A stretch of 16,703 nucleotides of DNA from Myxococcota bacterium (GTDB lineage: Bacteria; Myxococcota; UBA4151): NCBI GenBank assembly GCA_028823075.1, contig JAPKCE010000008.1, forward strand, positions 1 through 16,703, written 5' to 3'. Shown here in pieces: positions 1 through 7,608 of the stretch. Below the pieces are notes generated by a model that searched no databases, was not told the DNA's origin, and worked only from the letters and a program-made list of their open reading frames with translations. A program made the translations under genes and the position numbers. Position 1 is the first letter of the stretch, and every line of letters begins with the position of its first letter.

Positions 1-1
1 A

Positions 2-58
2 GAACAGCCGAAATGGTCCGAATCTAGCGATTGGCGACAGGAGTTTGCGCTCGATTAA
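2..58 (+). CDS. C-terminal end of a probable NodU/CmcH-type carbamoyltransferase (5' end outside window)
   Basis: Reading from base 2, the frame gives EQPKWSESSDWRQEFALD and then TAA at 56-58. From memory, an ending of the form 'QP.W....DWR.EF.LD' is how many NodU/CmcH/SxtI-type O-carbamoyltransferases finish, and these genes commonly sit next to a DUF5989 gene like the one that follows here. Such enzymes transfer carbamoyl from carbamoyl phosphate to hydroxyl groups of sugars or secondary metabolites. Only 18 codons are visible, so no catalytic motif can be checked. Another frame is open from base 3 to 182 and ends inside the DUF5989 start, but its product is Ser/Thr/Arg-rich and looks like a shadow. 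The call is an inference from a short tail plus the neighbour. Confidence 0.5.
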   Translation, partial: EQPKWSESSDWRQEFALD

Positions 59-174
59 TGCTCGCCAAGCTCGCGTGTCTTCGCCATCAGTTACAGGCCT
101 TCGAACCAGCTCAGCCACTTCTCAACTCGACGAAGAAGAGCAAACGAGCGACACAAAGTTTGGGAGAACCTACG

Positions 175-339
175 ATGCGTAAACTCAAACATTCGCGACG
201 CCTGCTACGCGAGTTGATCGGCTTTGCTCATGCCAACAAGGCCTATTGGCTCATTCCGACGGTTCTAGCACTCGGCCTGCTCAGCCTGCTCATCTTCGGC
301 GGTCAGTCAGCGGCACCATTTATTTACACGCTCTTCTAG
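175..339 (+). CDS. DUF5989 family small membrane protein (SxtK-like)
   Basis: This is a 54-residue protein with a basic amphipathic N-terminus (MRKLKHSRRLLRELIGF), one transmembrane segment at about residues 25-44 (YWLIPTVLALGLLSLLIF), and the conserved tail SAAPFIYTLF. That layout, basic head, 'K.YWL.P', hydrophobic stretch and 'APFIYTLF' end, is the DUF5989 family signature. Its molecular function is unknown; members usually accompany carbamoyltransferase and SxtJ-type genes. The ATG at 175 is preferred over an in-frame ATG at 31 because GGGAGA at 162-167 sits 7 bases upstream of it, and residues encoded between 31 and 174 do not resemble the family. It probably inserts in the inner membrane next to the upstream biosynthetic enzyme. 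No SxtJ-like gene separates it from the presumed carbamoyltransferase end. Confidence 0.85.
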   Translation: MRKLKHSRRLLRELIGFAHANKAYWLIPTVLALGLLSLLIFGGQSAAPFIYTLF

Positions 340-393
340 CTGCCGACGATTGACCGCGCTTTACGCCGCGGCTAATGCGAATGCGCAACAATC

Positions 394-401
394 GGTGGAG
401 G
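394..401 (+). promoter_or_regulatory. Shine-Dalgarno sequence that sets the putA start at 408
   Basis: GGTGGAGG ends 6 bases before the ATG at 408. The two in-frame ATGs further upstream (375 and 381) have no comparable site, so the protein most likely starts MGLFGGF. Confidence 0.7.
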
Positions 402-407
402 CTCGAT

Positions 408-3400
408 ATGGGCCTGTTCGGCGGTTTTCTATCTCAATCCCCCAAGCCCGTAACGGCTGCGCCTAGCGCAGGCCTAGACGCGCGCATCCTGCAAATTGGC
501 GCTGAACTCTTGGCGGCCATGGGTAAAAACCCTGGCGGCTTTGGTGGCAGCGGTTTTACCGCCAATCTCGTGCAGTCGGTCATGGAAGACGCGGGGTTTA
601 AAGTGGAGATGTTCCGCTTTGTCGATGTGCTTCCTGTGCTCAGCGACGCCGATGAAGTGGCACGTCATATCGACGAATACTTTAATCGCCCGGGCGGGCC
701 GGCCATGCCGGCGTGGATGCGCGCAGGGGCCAAACTTGCTGGCTCAGGTTTTGCCAAAGGCCTTGTCGCCAGCCAAACGGAACGCAATGTCGTGGCCATG
801 GCGCGGCAATTTATCGCCGGCGAAACCGGTGCCGAAGCCCTGCCCAGACTGCGCAAAATGCGCGCCAAAGGCCTGAGCGCTACGGTCGATCTCTTAGGCG
901 AAAAGACCTTGGGCTACGCCGAGGCTGAGGCTTACCGAGACCGTTATCTCGAGGTGCTCGAGAGCTTGGCAGGTGATGCTGCAAACTGGAACGGTGAATG
1001 CCACGAGGTCGCCTCTTGGGGCGCCGTGCCCAAAGTCAACTTAAGCATTAAACTGTCGGCTCTCGACCCTCACTTTAACGCTCTTGACCGACCGGGTTTG
1101 CTCGAACAGGGGCGTCGACTTCTGGGCCCGCTCACCCGGCGCGCCAAAGAACTCGGTGCCTTTATCAACGTCGATATGGAAGACGACGCGGCGCGGGAGG
1201 CGAGCTTTTGGCTTTTCGAACAACTCGCCGAGACCGAAGACCTCAAGGACTGGGACGGCCTCGGGGTGGTCGTTCAAGCCTATCTCAATAGCAGCTTGGC
1301 GGATCTCCAGCGGCTGCGCGCCCTGGCCGAGCGACGCGGCACCCCCATCACCGTCCGCCTGGTCAAAGGCGCCTATTGGGACGCTGAAGTGATCAAGGCC
1401 CAGCAAGAAGGCTGGCCGCTGCCAGTTTACTCAAAAAAATCGGACACCGACGCTAATTTCGAGCGCCTTACGCGCTACATTTTAGACAATATTAAATGGT
1501 TACGCCCGGCCATAGCGAGCCATAATGCGCGCTCCATAGCGGTGGCTATGGCCGAAGCCGAAGCGCGGGATATCCCCCCCAGTGATGTCGAGTTTCAGAT
1601 GCTCTACGGCATGGCCGAAGACTTGATGAAAGCGGTCGCTGCTCGGGGGTATCGCATTCGTATCTACACCCCGGTCGGTGAGATGCTTCCGGGCATGGCC
1701 TACCTGGTTCGCCGCCTGCTCGAGAACACCAGCAACGAGGGCTGGTTGGTGCAAGCTGGCGGTGGCTTGAGCCAACACCAGTTGCTGTCCGACCCGACAG
1801 CGCTCGGCGGCGACGCCAGCGCCGCAGCGCTTCAAACCCGCTCGGGTCATCGGGCAAGCGCCGCCGAACCCGGAGAGTTTGCAAATGAAGCGCTGATCAA
1901 CCCGCATCTTCACGCCAGCCAAAAATCTTGGGAGGCGGCGTTGGGCGGGCTGCAATTGCCGCTGCGCGTGCAGCCCTATATCGGCGATGGCTTGATCGCC
2001 GGACAGGGGGAATCCTGGACGCGGGAGAATCCGAGCAATTCGGCTCAGGCCATCAGCGCCGTCGAGGGCGCCAGCGTCGAGCAAGCGCTCCAAGCGATGG
2101 AACATGCGCGCATCGCCTTTAAGTCGTGGTCAAGCGAGTCGGTGGAAACTCGCGCCCAAGCGCTGTTCAATCTGGCCGAGCAGATGCGCCACCGCCGTTT
2201 AGAACTAAGCGCATTTATCTGCCTAGAGGTGGGGAAATCGCTACCCGAAGCCGACGGAGACGTCGCCGAAGCCATCGATTTTTGTACTTATTATGCGCGC
2301 CAAGCGCTGAAATTGCAGGCGGGGAAAGCCTTGCAGGCGCATGTGCCAGGGGAATCAAACCGCATAAATTACAGCCCCCGCGGCGTAGCAGTGGTGATCG
2401 CTCCTTGGAATTTTCCGCTGGCCATACTCGCGGGCATGACCGCTGCAGCCGCCGTGGTCGGCAACAGCGTCATCATGAAACCGGCCGAACAGAGCAGCGG
2501 TGTCGCTGCGTTGCTGATGCAGATGATCAGCGCTGCCGGCTTCCCGAAAGGCGTGGTTCAACTCCTTCCCGGGCGCGGCGAATTGATCGGGCCCGTCTTG
2601 GTCGCGCATCCTCAAACGGCGATCGTCGCCTTCACCGGCAGTATGGAAGTCGGTTTGAGCATCCTTGAGGGCGCGGCTCAAACGGTACAAGGGCAGGCGC
2701 AAGTGCGCCGAGTCATCTGCGAAATGGGCGGCAAAAATGCCATCATCATCGATGACGACGCCGATCTGGACGAAGCCGTCTCAGGGGTGGTAAAATCGGC
2801 CTTCGGTTTTGCGGGGCAAAAGTGCTCGGCCTGCTCACGCGTTATCGTGCTCGATAAAATTCACGACGCCTTCTGCCACCGCCTAAAAGAGGCCATCGAA
2901 GCGCTGCATGTGGGCGCAGCAAAACAGCCGGGGTTTGATTTCGGTCCCTTAGTTGACGCTCAGGCTTTGGAGAAAGTGCAAGCAGCGATAGTTTTGGGCC
3001 AGAAAGAAGGTGAACTGCTGGCGCAAAGCAGCAGCGCTGAGGGCGGGCATTTCGCCCCGGCCAGTGTCTTTATGGGCATCAGCGGCGACGACCGCTTGGC
3101 TCAAGAAGAGGTGTTTGGGCCGGTCGTGGCGCTGCTGCGCGCCCGCGACCTTGAGCATGCCTTGCACCTCGCCAACGACACGCCTTTTGCGCTGACGGGC
3201 GGTCTTTACTCGCGCTCACCCTTGCGCATCGAAGCGGTCAAGCGTCGGTTCGCTGTGGGCAATTTGTATATTAACCGCACCTGCACCGGAGCCCTCGTCG
3301 AACGCCATCCTTTTGGTGGCTTTAAGATGAGCGGCATTGGCGGTAAGGCGGGAGGCGCCGATTATCTGCTGCAATTCGTCGACGCTCGCCATGTCTGCGA

Positions 3401-3446
3401 GAACAATATGAGGCGCGGCTTTGCGCCGGATTTAGGGCAACTCTAA
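408..3446 (+). CDS. putA: Bifunctional proline dehydrogenase / L-glutamate gamma-semialdehyde (P5C) dehydrogenase PutA
   Basis: This 1012-residue enzyme oxidises proline to glutamate in two steps: FAD-dependent proline dehydrogenase, then NAD-dependent aldehyde dehydrogenase. The N-terminal half holds the PRODH barrel, with VRLVKGAYWDAE, EFQMLYGMA, the 'PVGEMLPGMAYL' strand and the substrate-binding RRLLENTSNE (from about residue 435). The C-terminal half (about 524 onward) is an aldehyde dehydrogenase, with APWNFPLAI, KPAEQSS, FTGSMEVG, the general-base Glu772 in CEMGGKN, the catalytic Cys806 in GQKCSACSR, EEVFGPV and HPFGGFKMSG. There is no N-terminal ribbon-helix-helix DNA-binding domain, so it is a bifunctional, not trifunctional, PutA, and its length fits the short bifunctional class of about 1000 residues. 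It should be peripherally membrane-associated and feed electrons to quinone. The start at 408 is chosen on the Shine-Dalgarno site. The 3' end overlaps the opposing glycosyltransferase by 15 bases. Confidence 0.95.
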   Translation: MGLFGGFLSQSPKPVTAAPSAGLDARILQIGAELLAAMGKNPGGFGGSGFTANLVQSVMEDAGFKVEMFRFVDVLPVLSDADEVARHIDEYFNRPGGPAMPAWMRAGAKLAGSGFAKGLVASQTERNVVAMARQFIAGETGAEALPRLRKMRAKGLSATVDLLGEKTLGYAEAEAYRDRYLEVLESLAGDAANWNGECHEVASWGAVPKVNLSIKLSALDPHFNALDRPGLLEQGRRLLGPLTRRAKELGAFINVDMEDDAAREASFWLFEQLAETEDLKDWDGLGVVVQAYLNSSLADLQRLRALAERRGTPITVRLVKGAYWDAEVIKAQQEGWPLPVYSKKSDTDANFERLTRYILDNIKWLRPAIASHNARSIAVAMAEAEARDIPPSDVEFQMLYGMAEDLMKAVAARGYRIRIYTPVGEMLPGMAYLVRRLLENTSNEGWLVQAGGGLSQHQLLSDPTALGGDASAAALQTRSGHRASAAEPGEFANEALINPHLHASQKSWEAALGGLQLPLRVQPYIGDGLIAGQGESWTRENPSNSAQAISAVEGASVEQALQAMEHARIAFKSWSSESVETRAQALFNLAEQMRHRRLELSAFICLEVGKSLPEADGDVAEAIDFCTYYARQALKLQAGKALQAHVPGESNRINYSPRGVAVVIAPWNFPLAILAGMTAAAAVVGNSVIMKPAEQSSGVAALLMQMISAAGFPKGVVQLLPGRGELIGPVLVAHPQTAIVAFTGSMEVGLSILEGAAQTVQGQAQVRRVICEMGGKNAIIIDDDADLDEAVSGVVKSAFGFAGQKCSACSRVIVLDKIHDAFCHRLKEAIEALHVGAAKQPGFDFGPLVDAQALEKVQAAIVLGQKEGELLAQSSSAEGGHFAPASVFMGISGDDRLAQEEVFGPVVALLRARDLEHALHLANDTPFALTGGLYSRSPLRIEAVKRRFAVGNLYINRTCTGALVERHPFGGFKMSGIGGKAGGADYLLQFVDARHVCENNMRRGFAPDLGQL

Positions 3447-4607
3447 AACACCGCGCGCCTCGGCATAAATTCGCTCGAGATGAGCTAGGTTTTGCTGCGG
3501 TCCATAATGCTCAAGAAACTGTTTTCGCGCCGCTTTGCCCATGGCCTCACAACGCTCGGGGTCATCGAGGAGTTGCTTCACCTTTTCTGCCAAATCATCG
3601 GCGTTACCCGCTTCGAAATGCAAGCCGCTAATGCCGTCTTTAACCACCTCTTCCATGCTGCCATGGCGCGAGCAAACTACCGGTAAACCATGGGCAAACG
3701 CCTCGACGATCGCCATAGGAAAACCTTCGTAACACAGCGAGGGCATTACCAGAAAGCGAGATGATCTCATGGCAGAGAAGACCTCGGCTTTGCTCTGCCT
3801 CCCGACAAAGCGGTAAGACGCTCCCTGCTCAGCTTCGCTTAGGCGCTCAAACAAAGGGCCATCGCCGGCGATGCTCAAAGGCTCTTCGATTTGGCGCCAG
3901 GCCCTGAGCATCACCTCAACCCCTTTTTCTACGCTAATACGCCCCACAAAAAGGGCGCCCTTACGACTCGTGTCCGGCTCATCGCCGGTTATAGGGTCGG
4001 TGATAAAATTGGGCTTTATGGCGATGCGTTCGTCATCGAAACCAGCCTCATTAAATTTGGCTCGGGCGAACTCTGTAAGAGCGATCATGCGTTGGATTTT
4101 ACGACTCCAGGTACGACGCTTACGATGCGTAGCGACCATACGAGCCACAGCCAAGGTCCCGGCCTTAGAGCCCCGGTAGCAGCCATACTTAACCGCTGTA
4201 AAAGGCGAGCCCTCGACGCAGAGTTCACAGATTTTCCCCTCGCGCAAGAGCAGCCCACCGGCGCAAATCGTGCGGTAATTGTGCAAAGTCTGAACCACCG
4301 CCACACCAGCCTCAGCGCAAGCGTCGTAGATCGATGGGCTTAGGGTCGGAAAGAAATTATGGACGTGCACGACGTGGGGGTTTTGACGTTTTAAAACCCT
4401 GGCCAAGTCTCGTTTCGCTGAATGCGAATAGGTTGCCGAAAATGCTGCCGATAACTTGCTCAATAGGCCGCTTATTTTATCATTATCGGATGCATGTAAA
4501 AGGACCTCATGGCCGGCTTCGCGGAGCAGTGCGATCTCGGCTTCCACCACGGAGTCTTCACCACCAGGGGTTTGGTAGCGGTTGTGTACAAAAAGGATTT
4601 TCAACAA
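3432..4607 (-). CDS. Glycosyltransferase family 4-type (GT-B) protein
   Basis: This 391-residue retaining GT-B glycosyltransferase probably works on a cell-surface polysaccharide with a nucleotide-sugar donor. The N-terminal acceptor domain starts LLKILFVHNRYQTPGGED, the glycine-rich loop common to these enzymes. A cysteine cluster follows (Cys115, Cys127, Cys130, Cys143) around the 'NYRTICAGGLLLREGK.CE.C' region, typical of one GT4 subgroup. The C-terminal domain (about 215 onward) has LFVGRISVEKGV and the E-x7-E donor motif Glu294...Glu302 (EGFPMAIVE), then HGLPVV and DGISGL. The start codon is TTG (4607, or 4604 giving MKILF); no ATG or GTG lies in frame before the upstream stop at 4640-4638. 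Initiation overlaps the stop of the galE remnant, so translation is probably coupled to it. Donor and acceptor cannot be told from sequence. Confidence 0.9.
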   Translation of the reverse strand: MLKILFVHNRYQTPGGEDSVVEAEIALLREAGHEVLLHASDNDKISGLLSKLSAAFSATYSHSAKRDLARVLKRQNPHVVHVHNFFPTLSPSIYDACAEAGVAVVQTLHNYRTICAGGLLLREGKICELCVEGSPFTAVKYGCYRGSKAGTLAVARMVATHRKRRTWSRKIQRMIALTEFARAKFNEAGFDDERIAIKPNFITDPITGDEPDTSRKGALFVGRISVEKGVEVMLRAWRQIEEPLSIAGDGPLFERLSEAEQGASYRFVGRQSKAEVFSAMRSSRFLVMPSLCYEGFPMAIVEAFAHGLPVVCSRHGSMEEVVKDGISGLHFEAGNADDLAEKVKQLLDDPERCEAMGKAARKQFLEHYGPQQNLAHLERIYAEARGVLELP

Positions 4608-4741
4608 GCCGCCCAGCTCACCACTGTGCGGTGACCGTTACTCAGGTTATCAAAAACAGTCGGGTTCTGCGCAGTCTCGAGCAGGTAAGGGACCCGATGC
4701 GAACCGATGTACCCGGCGCCGCCAACGATGAGAATATTCAC
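4601..4741 (-). pseudogene. galE: N-terminal remnant of UDP-glucose 4-epimerase (galE), 46 codons
   Basis: The frame opening at a GTG (4741) encodes NILIVGGAGYIGSH at its start and later VFDNLSNGHRTVVSWAA, then TGA at 4603-4601. This is the first beta-alpha-beta unit of GalE: the GGAGYIG dinucleotide-binding loop (residues 7-13), then the conserved 'FDNLSNGHR' stretch. A normal GalE has about 330 residues with a catalytic S...YxxxK; nothing of that remains downstream, because the sequence passes directly into the glycosyltransferase. The fragment keeps the normal spacing and has no internal stop, so the truncation looks recent or the frame is kept for another reason, such as acting as a translated leader for the overlapping glycosyltransferase. 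It cannot be an active epimerase. Confidence 0.8.
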
Positions 4742-4802
4742 CTTGTTATTTACGCTCCCACACTACTTGACGCCGACTCACTAACATCGCTGGCGACAGT
4801 TC

Positions 4803-5720
4803 TTACACCATTTTTTGTTCTAAATGGGCAGCCGCTCCGGGGAGCAGATAGGTATCGCTACCCGGCGAACTGTAAACCAAACCGGCAAGCCGAGGCTCAA
4901 CGTCTTCAATTCGCGCCGCCAAGGATTGTAAGAAGCTCAGCGGCAGGCCTTTGACGTGGTCAAAAGGTGGGCGACGGGCAACGCTATGCAGGTCTATTTT
5001 AGCTATCTGACCGCCCTCATCGAGAAGTCCTTTGAGTATGGCGATGTAGGAATCGAGCTCATCGGCGCCCATGTAAACGCCGTCAACGGCACAGATCAGA
5101 GTCTGCAGTGTGAGGGGCGCTAAGCGCGAGGCGAGTTGTAGGTTACCGAGCGTGCGCTGCCAGGGCACGGCACTGCGGTCGACGCGCAAATAACCGGCCT
5201 CATCCCCCGCATCGAGCTTGGCGTGGAGCCGCCCGCCTGCCTCAGCGAGTCGCCGTAGTGCAGCGCCGACGCTCGGGCGATGAGCCATCGAATTGTTGCT
5301 CAAAATCACCAACTCAAGACGAAGTTCCAAACGATTTTTCTCGGCGATGACATGCTCGAGAAGAGCGGGGAAATGCGGGCAGGTCGTCGGCTCACCGTCA
5401 CCCGAAAAGCTCAAGTCCACCACGTGACGCAGTTCGGAAGGGAGCCCCCTGTGTAAAGGCTCTTTCAGCAGCGAACCGTCGGCCACCGATTCGAGCACTT
5501 CGCTGATCTCGGCGGCGGCGCGCTCAAAATCGACTTCCAAGCGCTGCTTCGGCTTGTCTTCGCGCGCCACCTGACAATAGGCGCAGGCCCAATTACAGAT
5601 GCTGTCGGGGTTGAGATTAACCCCTAAACTGATGCCGCCTGCTCGTCGGCTGAGCACCGAATAGACGTATTGGCGCTGTAACGAATCACGCGGGTGGGCC
5701 TCGGCGCTAAGCACGTTCAC
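4803..5720 (-). CDS. Radical SAM protein of the COG0731 type (TYW1-like Fe-S oxidoreductase)
   Basis: This 305-residue radical S-adenosylmethionine enzyme has the cluster motif Cys42-x3-Cys46-x2-Cys49 (CNWACAYC) after the segment 'SLGVNLNPDSICNW', typical of the COG0731 family annotated as wyosine-synthetase-like. SFSGDGEPT (about residues 104-112) is the next conserved element of the partial TIM barrel, binding SAM. Bacterial members have no assigned reaction; wyosine synthesis itself is not expected in bacteria, so the substrate is unknown. There is no flavodoxin domain and no added C-terminal Cys-rich SPASM region. The start is GTG at 5720, sharing GTGA with the stop of the upstream lipoprotein gene, which indicates coupled translation. 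The product should be cytoplasmic, unlike its coupled neighbour. Confidence 0.85.
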   Translation of the reverse strand: MNVLSAEAHPRDSLQRQYVYSVLSRRAGGISLGVNLNPDSICNWACAYCQVAREDKPKQRLEVDFERAAAEISEVLESVADGSLLKEPLHRGLPSELRHVVDLSFSGDGEPTTCPHFPALLEHVIAEKNRLELRLELVILSNNSMAHRPSVGAALRRLAEAGGRLHAKLDAGDEAGYLRVDRSAVPWQRTLGNLQLASRLAPLTLQTLICAVDGVYMGADELDSYIAILKGLLDEGGQIAKIDLHSVARRPPFDHVKGLPLSFLQSLAARIEDVEPRLAGLVYSSPGSDTYLLPGAAAHLEQKMV

Positions 5721-6805
5721 GGACCACCATTTGGAGGTTCATCGGCGTAAACGTCGACCAGTTCGAATGCCACCTCGTCGCCCCAGCGAAGATGCACGGC
5801 TTCCCACCAATCCTCAGCACCTAGCATTGTTTTACTAAGCTGATGGACCACCTCGCCATCAACGAAAATCTTGAGGGTGGCGGTGGGTGCCTGATCACGG
5901 GAATCAAACCGGTACATATGTAAGGCCACAATATAGGTCATACCCGGTTCGGGCCCTGGAATGGACACGACCTCGGGGCCTAAACCATCAACATCATCAA
6001 CATCCAAAAACGGATCATCTCCACCGCCCGAAGCACCCCAATGAAGCTCCGAAACCCCTGCCTGTTCGGGCACGCAATTGGCAAAGTAACAATCTACCGA
6101 GTCACTAAAAGCGCGCCCGGAGTCAGCGCCGCGTATGAGGTGCAGATCGACATCATGCGCATCAACATCCCAAGACAGTTCGACCCACAATGCTCGGTTC
6201 GGCTTGGCCTCGAAGCGCACGAGAGCCCAAGGAGACCAGCGCTCGCTTTGGCTCTGCACCCGCAGCGCTACGGTGTACACGCCTGTCAAGTCGACGCCAG
6301 GGCGTTCATCGCCGCGAACGGTGTACATCAGGCGCGGTCTGTCTTTGGTATCATCATCAAAAAACACCTGGCTGCCCGCGGGAAGCGAAGCGCCCTGTGA
6401 CGAGTCTAAACTCCATTCAAAGCCAGTAACTTCACCATTGGGGGCGCTTGAACCCCGCCCAGAAAGACGAACGGGCTGGAAAGGGGCGAGCAACGCAATG
6501 CCTTGTTCATTATGAGCAAAGCGTCGAGACCCAGCCACCGCATCAACGACGGGGCGAGCGATTAACCCGGGCAGCGCCGAAGCTGACTCGCAGGCGTTAT
6601 TACAGCCGTCATTATCGACGGAATTGCCGTCGTCGCAGCTTTCGCCCTGGTCAAGCTGGCCATCGCCGCAGCCAGGGGCCGGTGGCTTGGCGTTTTGTCG
6701 CCGACTTACTTCGCCACTCGCGGTCGTGCGCTCATAAGGATTGATCAACACCTGATCATCGTAGCAGGCGCTAAGCATTATTATTGTCAAAGCAGCAAAG
6801 CGCAT
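5717..6805 (-). CDS. Predicted lipoprotein with myxococcal-type cysteine-rich repeat and C-terminal beta domain
   Basis: This is a 362-residue exported protein. The signal peptide MRFAALTIIMLSAC ends in a lipobox (LSA|C), so Cys14 should be lipidated. A linker rich in Pro and Lys is followed by one copy of the disulphide repeat at residues 46-72 (CGDGQLDQGESCDDGNS...DGCNNAC; Cys46, 57, 68, 72), abundant in surface proteins of myxobacteria and relatives. The rest is mostly beta: an Ig/PKD-like segment (about 85-195, with FEWSLDSSQG and YTVALRVQS) and a C-terminal domain starting ALWVELSWDVDAHDVDLHL, acidic and possibly calcium-binding. The start at 6805 is preferred to the ATG at 6817 because GGAG (6815-6812) lies 6 bases before it and it gives a clean signal peptide. 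The role is unknown; it is probably outer-membrane or surface attached. Confidence 0.8.
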   Translation of the reverse strand: MRFAALTIIMLSACYDDQVLINPYERTTASGEVSRRQNAKPPAPGCGDGQLDQGESCDDGNSVDNDGCNNACESASALPGLIARPVVDAVAGSRRFAHNEQGIALLAPFQPVRLSGRGSSAPNGEVTGFEWSLDSSQGASLPAGSQVFFDDDTKDRPRLMYTVRGDERPGVDLTGVYTVALRVQSQSERWSPWALVRFEAKPNRALWVELSWDVDAHDVDLHLIRGADSGRAFSDSVDCYFANCVPEQAGVSELHWGASGGGDDPFLDVDDVDGLGPEVVSIPGPEPGMTYIVALHMYRFDSRDQAPTATLKIFVDGEVVHQLSKTMLGAEDWWEAVHLRWGDEVAFELVDVYADEPPNGGP

Positions 6806-6884
6806 TTTCGACTCCATTTTGGCTCGCGCAGATCAACACACAACTATGATCTAGCCGCTGCGCTTCTCCTGCGCCATCAGCAAA

Positions 6885-7217
6885 TTAACCAGGGGGCCAA
6901 TCGAAGGGGCGGCCACCTAGAACGTGTAAATGCAAGTGGAACACGGTCTGACCGGCGCCAGATCCGTCGTTTATAACGATGCGCGCATCGCACAAACCTT
7001 CGAGAGCGATCACCCGCTTGGCGGCGACCAACAACTGACCCAGCAGTTGCGCATCGGCCGGCTCAACTGCGCTGAGTCGCTCGATGGGCTTGCGCGGGAT
7101 CACCAAGATGTGGGTTGGCGCCTGGGGCACCAAATCGCGAAAGGCGATACAAAACTCATTCTCATACACAATATCGGCCGGGATCTCTCCGGTGATGATC
7201 TTTGCAAAAACAGTCAT
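6885..7217 (-). CDS. hinT: HIT family protein, HinT-like purine nucleoside phosphoramidase
   Basis: This 110-residue protein has the histidine triad His94-L-His96-L-His98 in QTVFHLHLHVLGGR, the ending GGRPFDWPPG that marks the HinT/PKCI branch, an N-terminal IITGEIPADIVYE, and APTHILVIPRKP. Members hydrolyse AMP-N and AMP-lysine phosphoramidates in the cytosol; the physiological substrate is often undefined. The length matches the family. The gene is transcribed away from clpS across a 79-base gap and is 79 bases upstream of the lipoprotein start, so it may head the minus-strand group, though 79 bases is enough for a separate promoter. There is no strong Shine-Dalgarno site; GAAAGA lies just before the ATG. 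Confidence 0.9.
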   Translation of the reverse strand: MTVFAKIITGEIPADIVYENEFCIAFRDLVPQAPTHILVIPRKPIERLSAVEPADAQLLGQLLVAAKRVIALEGLCDARIVINDGSGAGQTVFHLHLHVLGGRPFDWPPG

Positions 7218-7296
7218 GGTTCTTTCATCCGAGTTGCTGCCCTTTACTCGACAAGTGCTAGGGGCGGTGGTTGACTAAATTATCGGAGGTTTATGC
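7218..7296. promoter_or_regulatory. Divergent intergenic region between hinT and clpS
   Basis: The two genes start back to back 79 bases apart, so promoters for both directions should lie here. GGAGGT at 7285-7290, 6 bases before the clpS GTG, is a strong ribosome-binding site. I see no -35/-10 pair that stands out in either direction and no clear operator palindrome. Confidence 0.45.
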
Positions 7297-7608
7297 GTGC
7301 CTGACAACCCGCAACATGACGAACAGGGTGAAAGCGCTTTAGCTCTGCGCACCCGGCGCCCGCGGCGCTACCGAATCGTCATTCACAACGATGATTATTC
7401 GACCATGGATTTTGTTGTCGAAGTGCTCACCCGGTTTTTCAAAAAAACACAGGCGGAATCGGTCGAACTTATGTTGATCGTTCATAAAGCAGGTGCCGCG
7501 CCCGTCGGCCTGTACACCCGCGACCTCGCCGAGACTTTACTCGCCGAAGTCGGCAGCTTTGCCCGCCAAAGAAAGCAACCCTTACAGTTGACCATGGAGC
7601 CCGAATGA
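7297..7608 (+). CDS. clpS: ClpS, N-degron adaptor of ClpA
   Basis: ClpS binds proteins with N-terminal Leu, Phe, Tyr or Trp and hands them to ClpAP. This 103-residue protein has the disordered N-terminal extension (about 1-22) that enters the ClpA pore, then the core: IVIHNDDYSTMDFVVEVL with the alpha-amine-binding Asn31-Asp32-Asp33 and the gating Met37, followed by ELMLIVHKAG with Met59, Val62 and His63 lining the pocket. These match the E. coli ClpS binding residues, so recognition of classical bulky N-termini is expected. The start is GTG at 7297 with GGAGGT 6 bases upstream; the ATG at 7293 is in another frame and stops after three codons. The stop overlaps the clpA start (ATGA). Confidence 0.93.
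   Translation: MPDNPQHDEQGESALALRTRRPRRYRIVIHNDDYSTMDFVVEVLTRFFKKTQAESVELMLIVHKAGAAPVGLYTRDLAETLLAEVGSFARQRKQPLQLTMEPE

Noticed and set aside
31..174. N-terminal extension of the DUF5989 gene to the ATG at 31
   Set aside because: The ATG at 175 has a good Shine-Dalgarno site and begins exactly where family similarity begins; the extension overlaps the presumed end of the upstream gene.
3..182. Open frame from the left edge ending at TAA 180-182, overlapping the DUF5989 start by 8 bases
   Set aside because: The product is rich in Ser, Thr and Arg and matches nothing recognised, whereas the frame ending at 58 gives a carbamoyltransferase-like tail; it remains a weak alternative for the upstream gene.
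354..371. CCGCG...CGCGG inverted repeat after DUF5989, as a possible terminator
   Set aside because: Only a 5-base stem with an 8-base loop and no T-run; too weak to call.
1500..2105. 201-codon open frame on the minus strand inside putA
   Set aside because: It lies wholly antisense to well-conserved PutA sequence, gives a low-complexity product with no recognisable motif, and has no ribosome-binding site.
4334..4954. 206-codon plus-strand open frame spanning the glycosyltransferase start, galE remnant and radical SAM 3' end
   Set aside because: It is antisense to three better-supported minus-strand frames and its product is Arg/Ser/Pro-rich without family resemblance.
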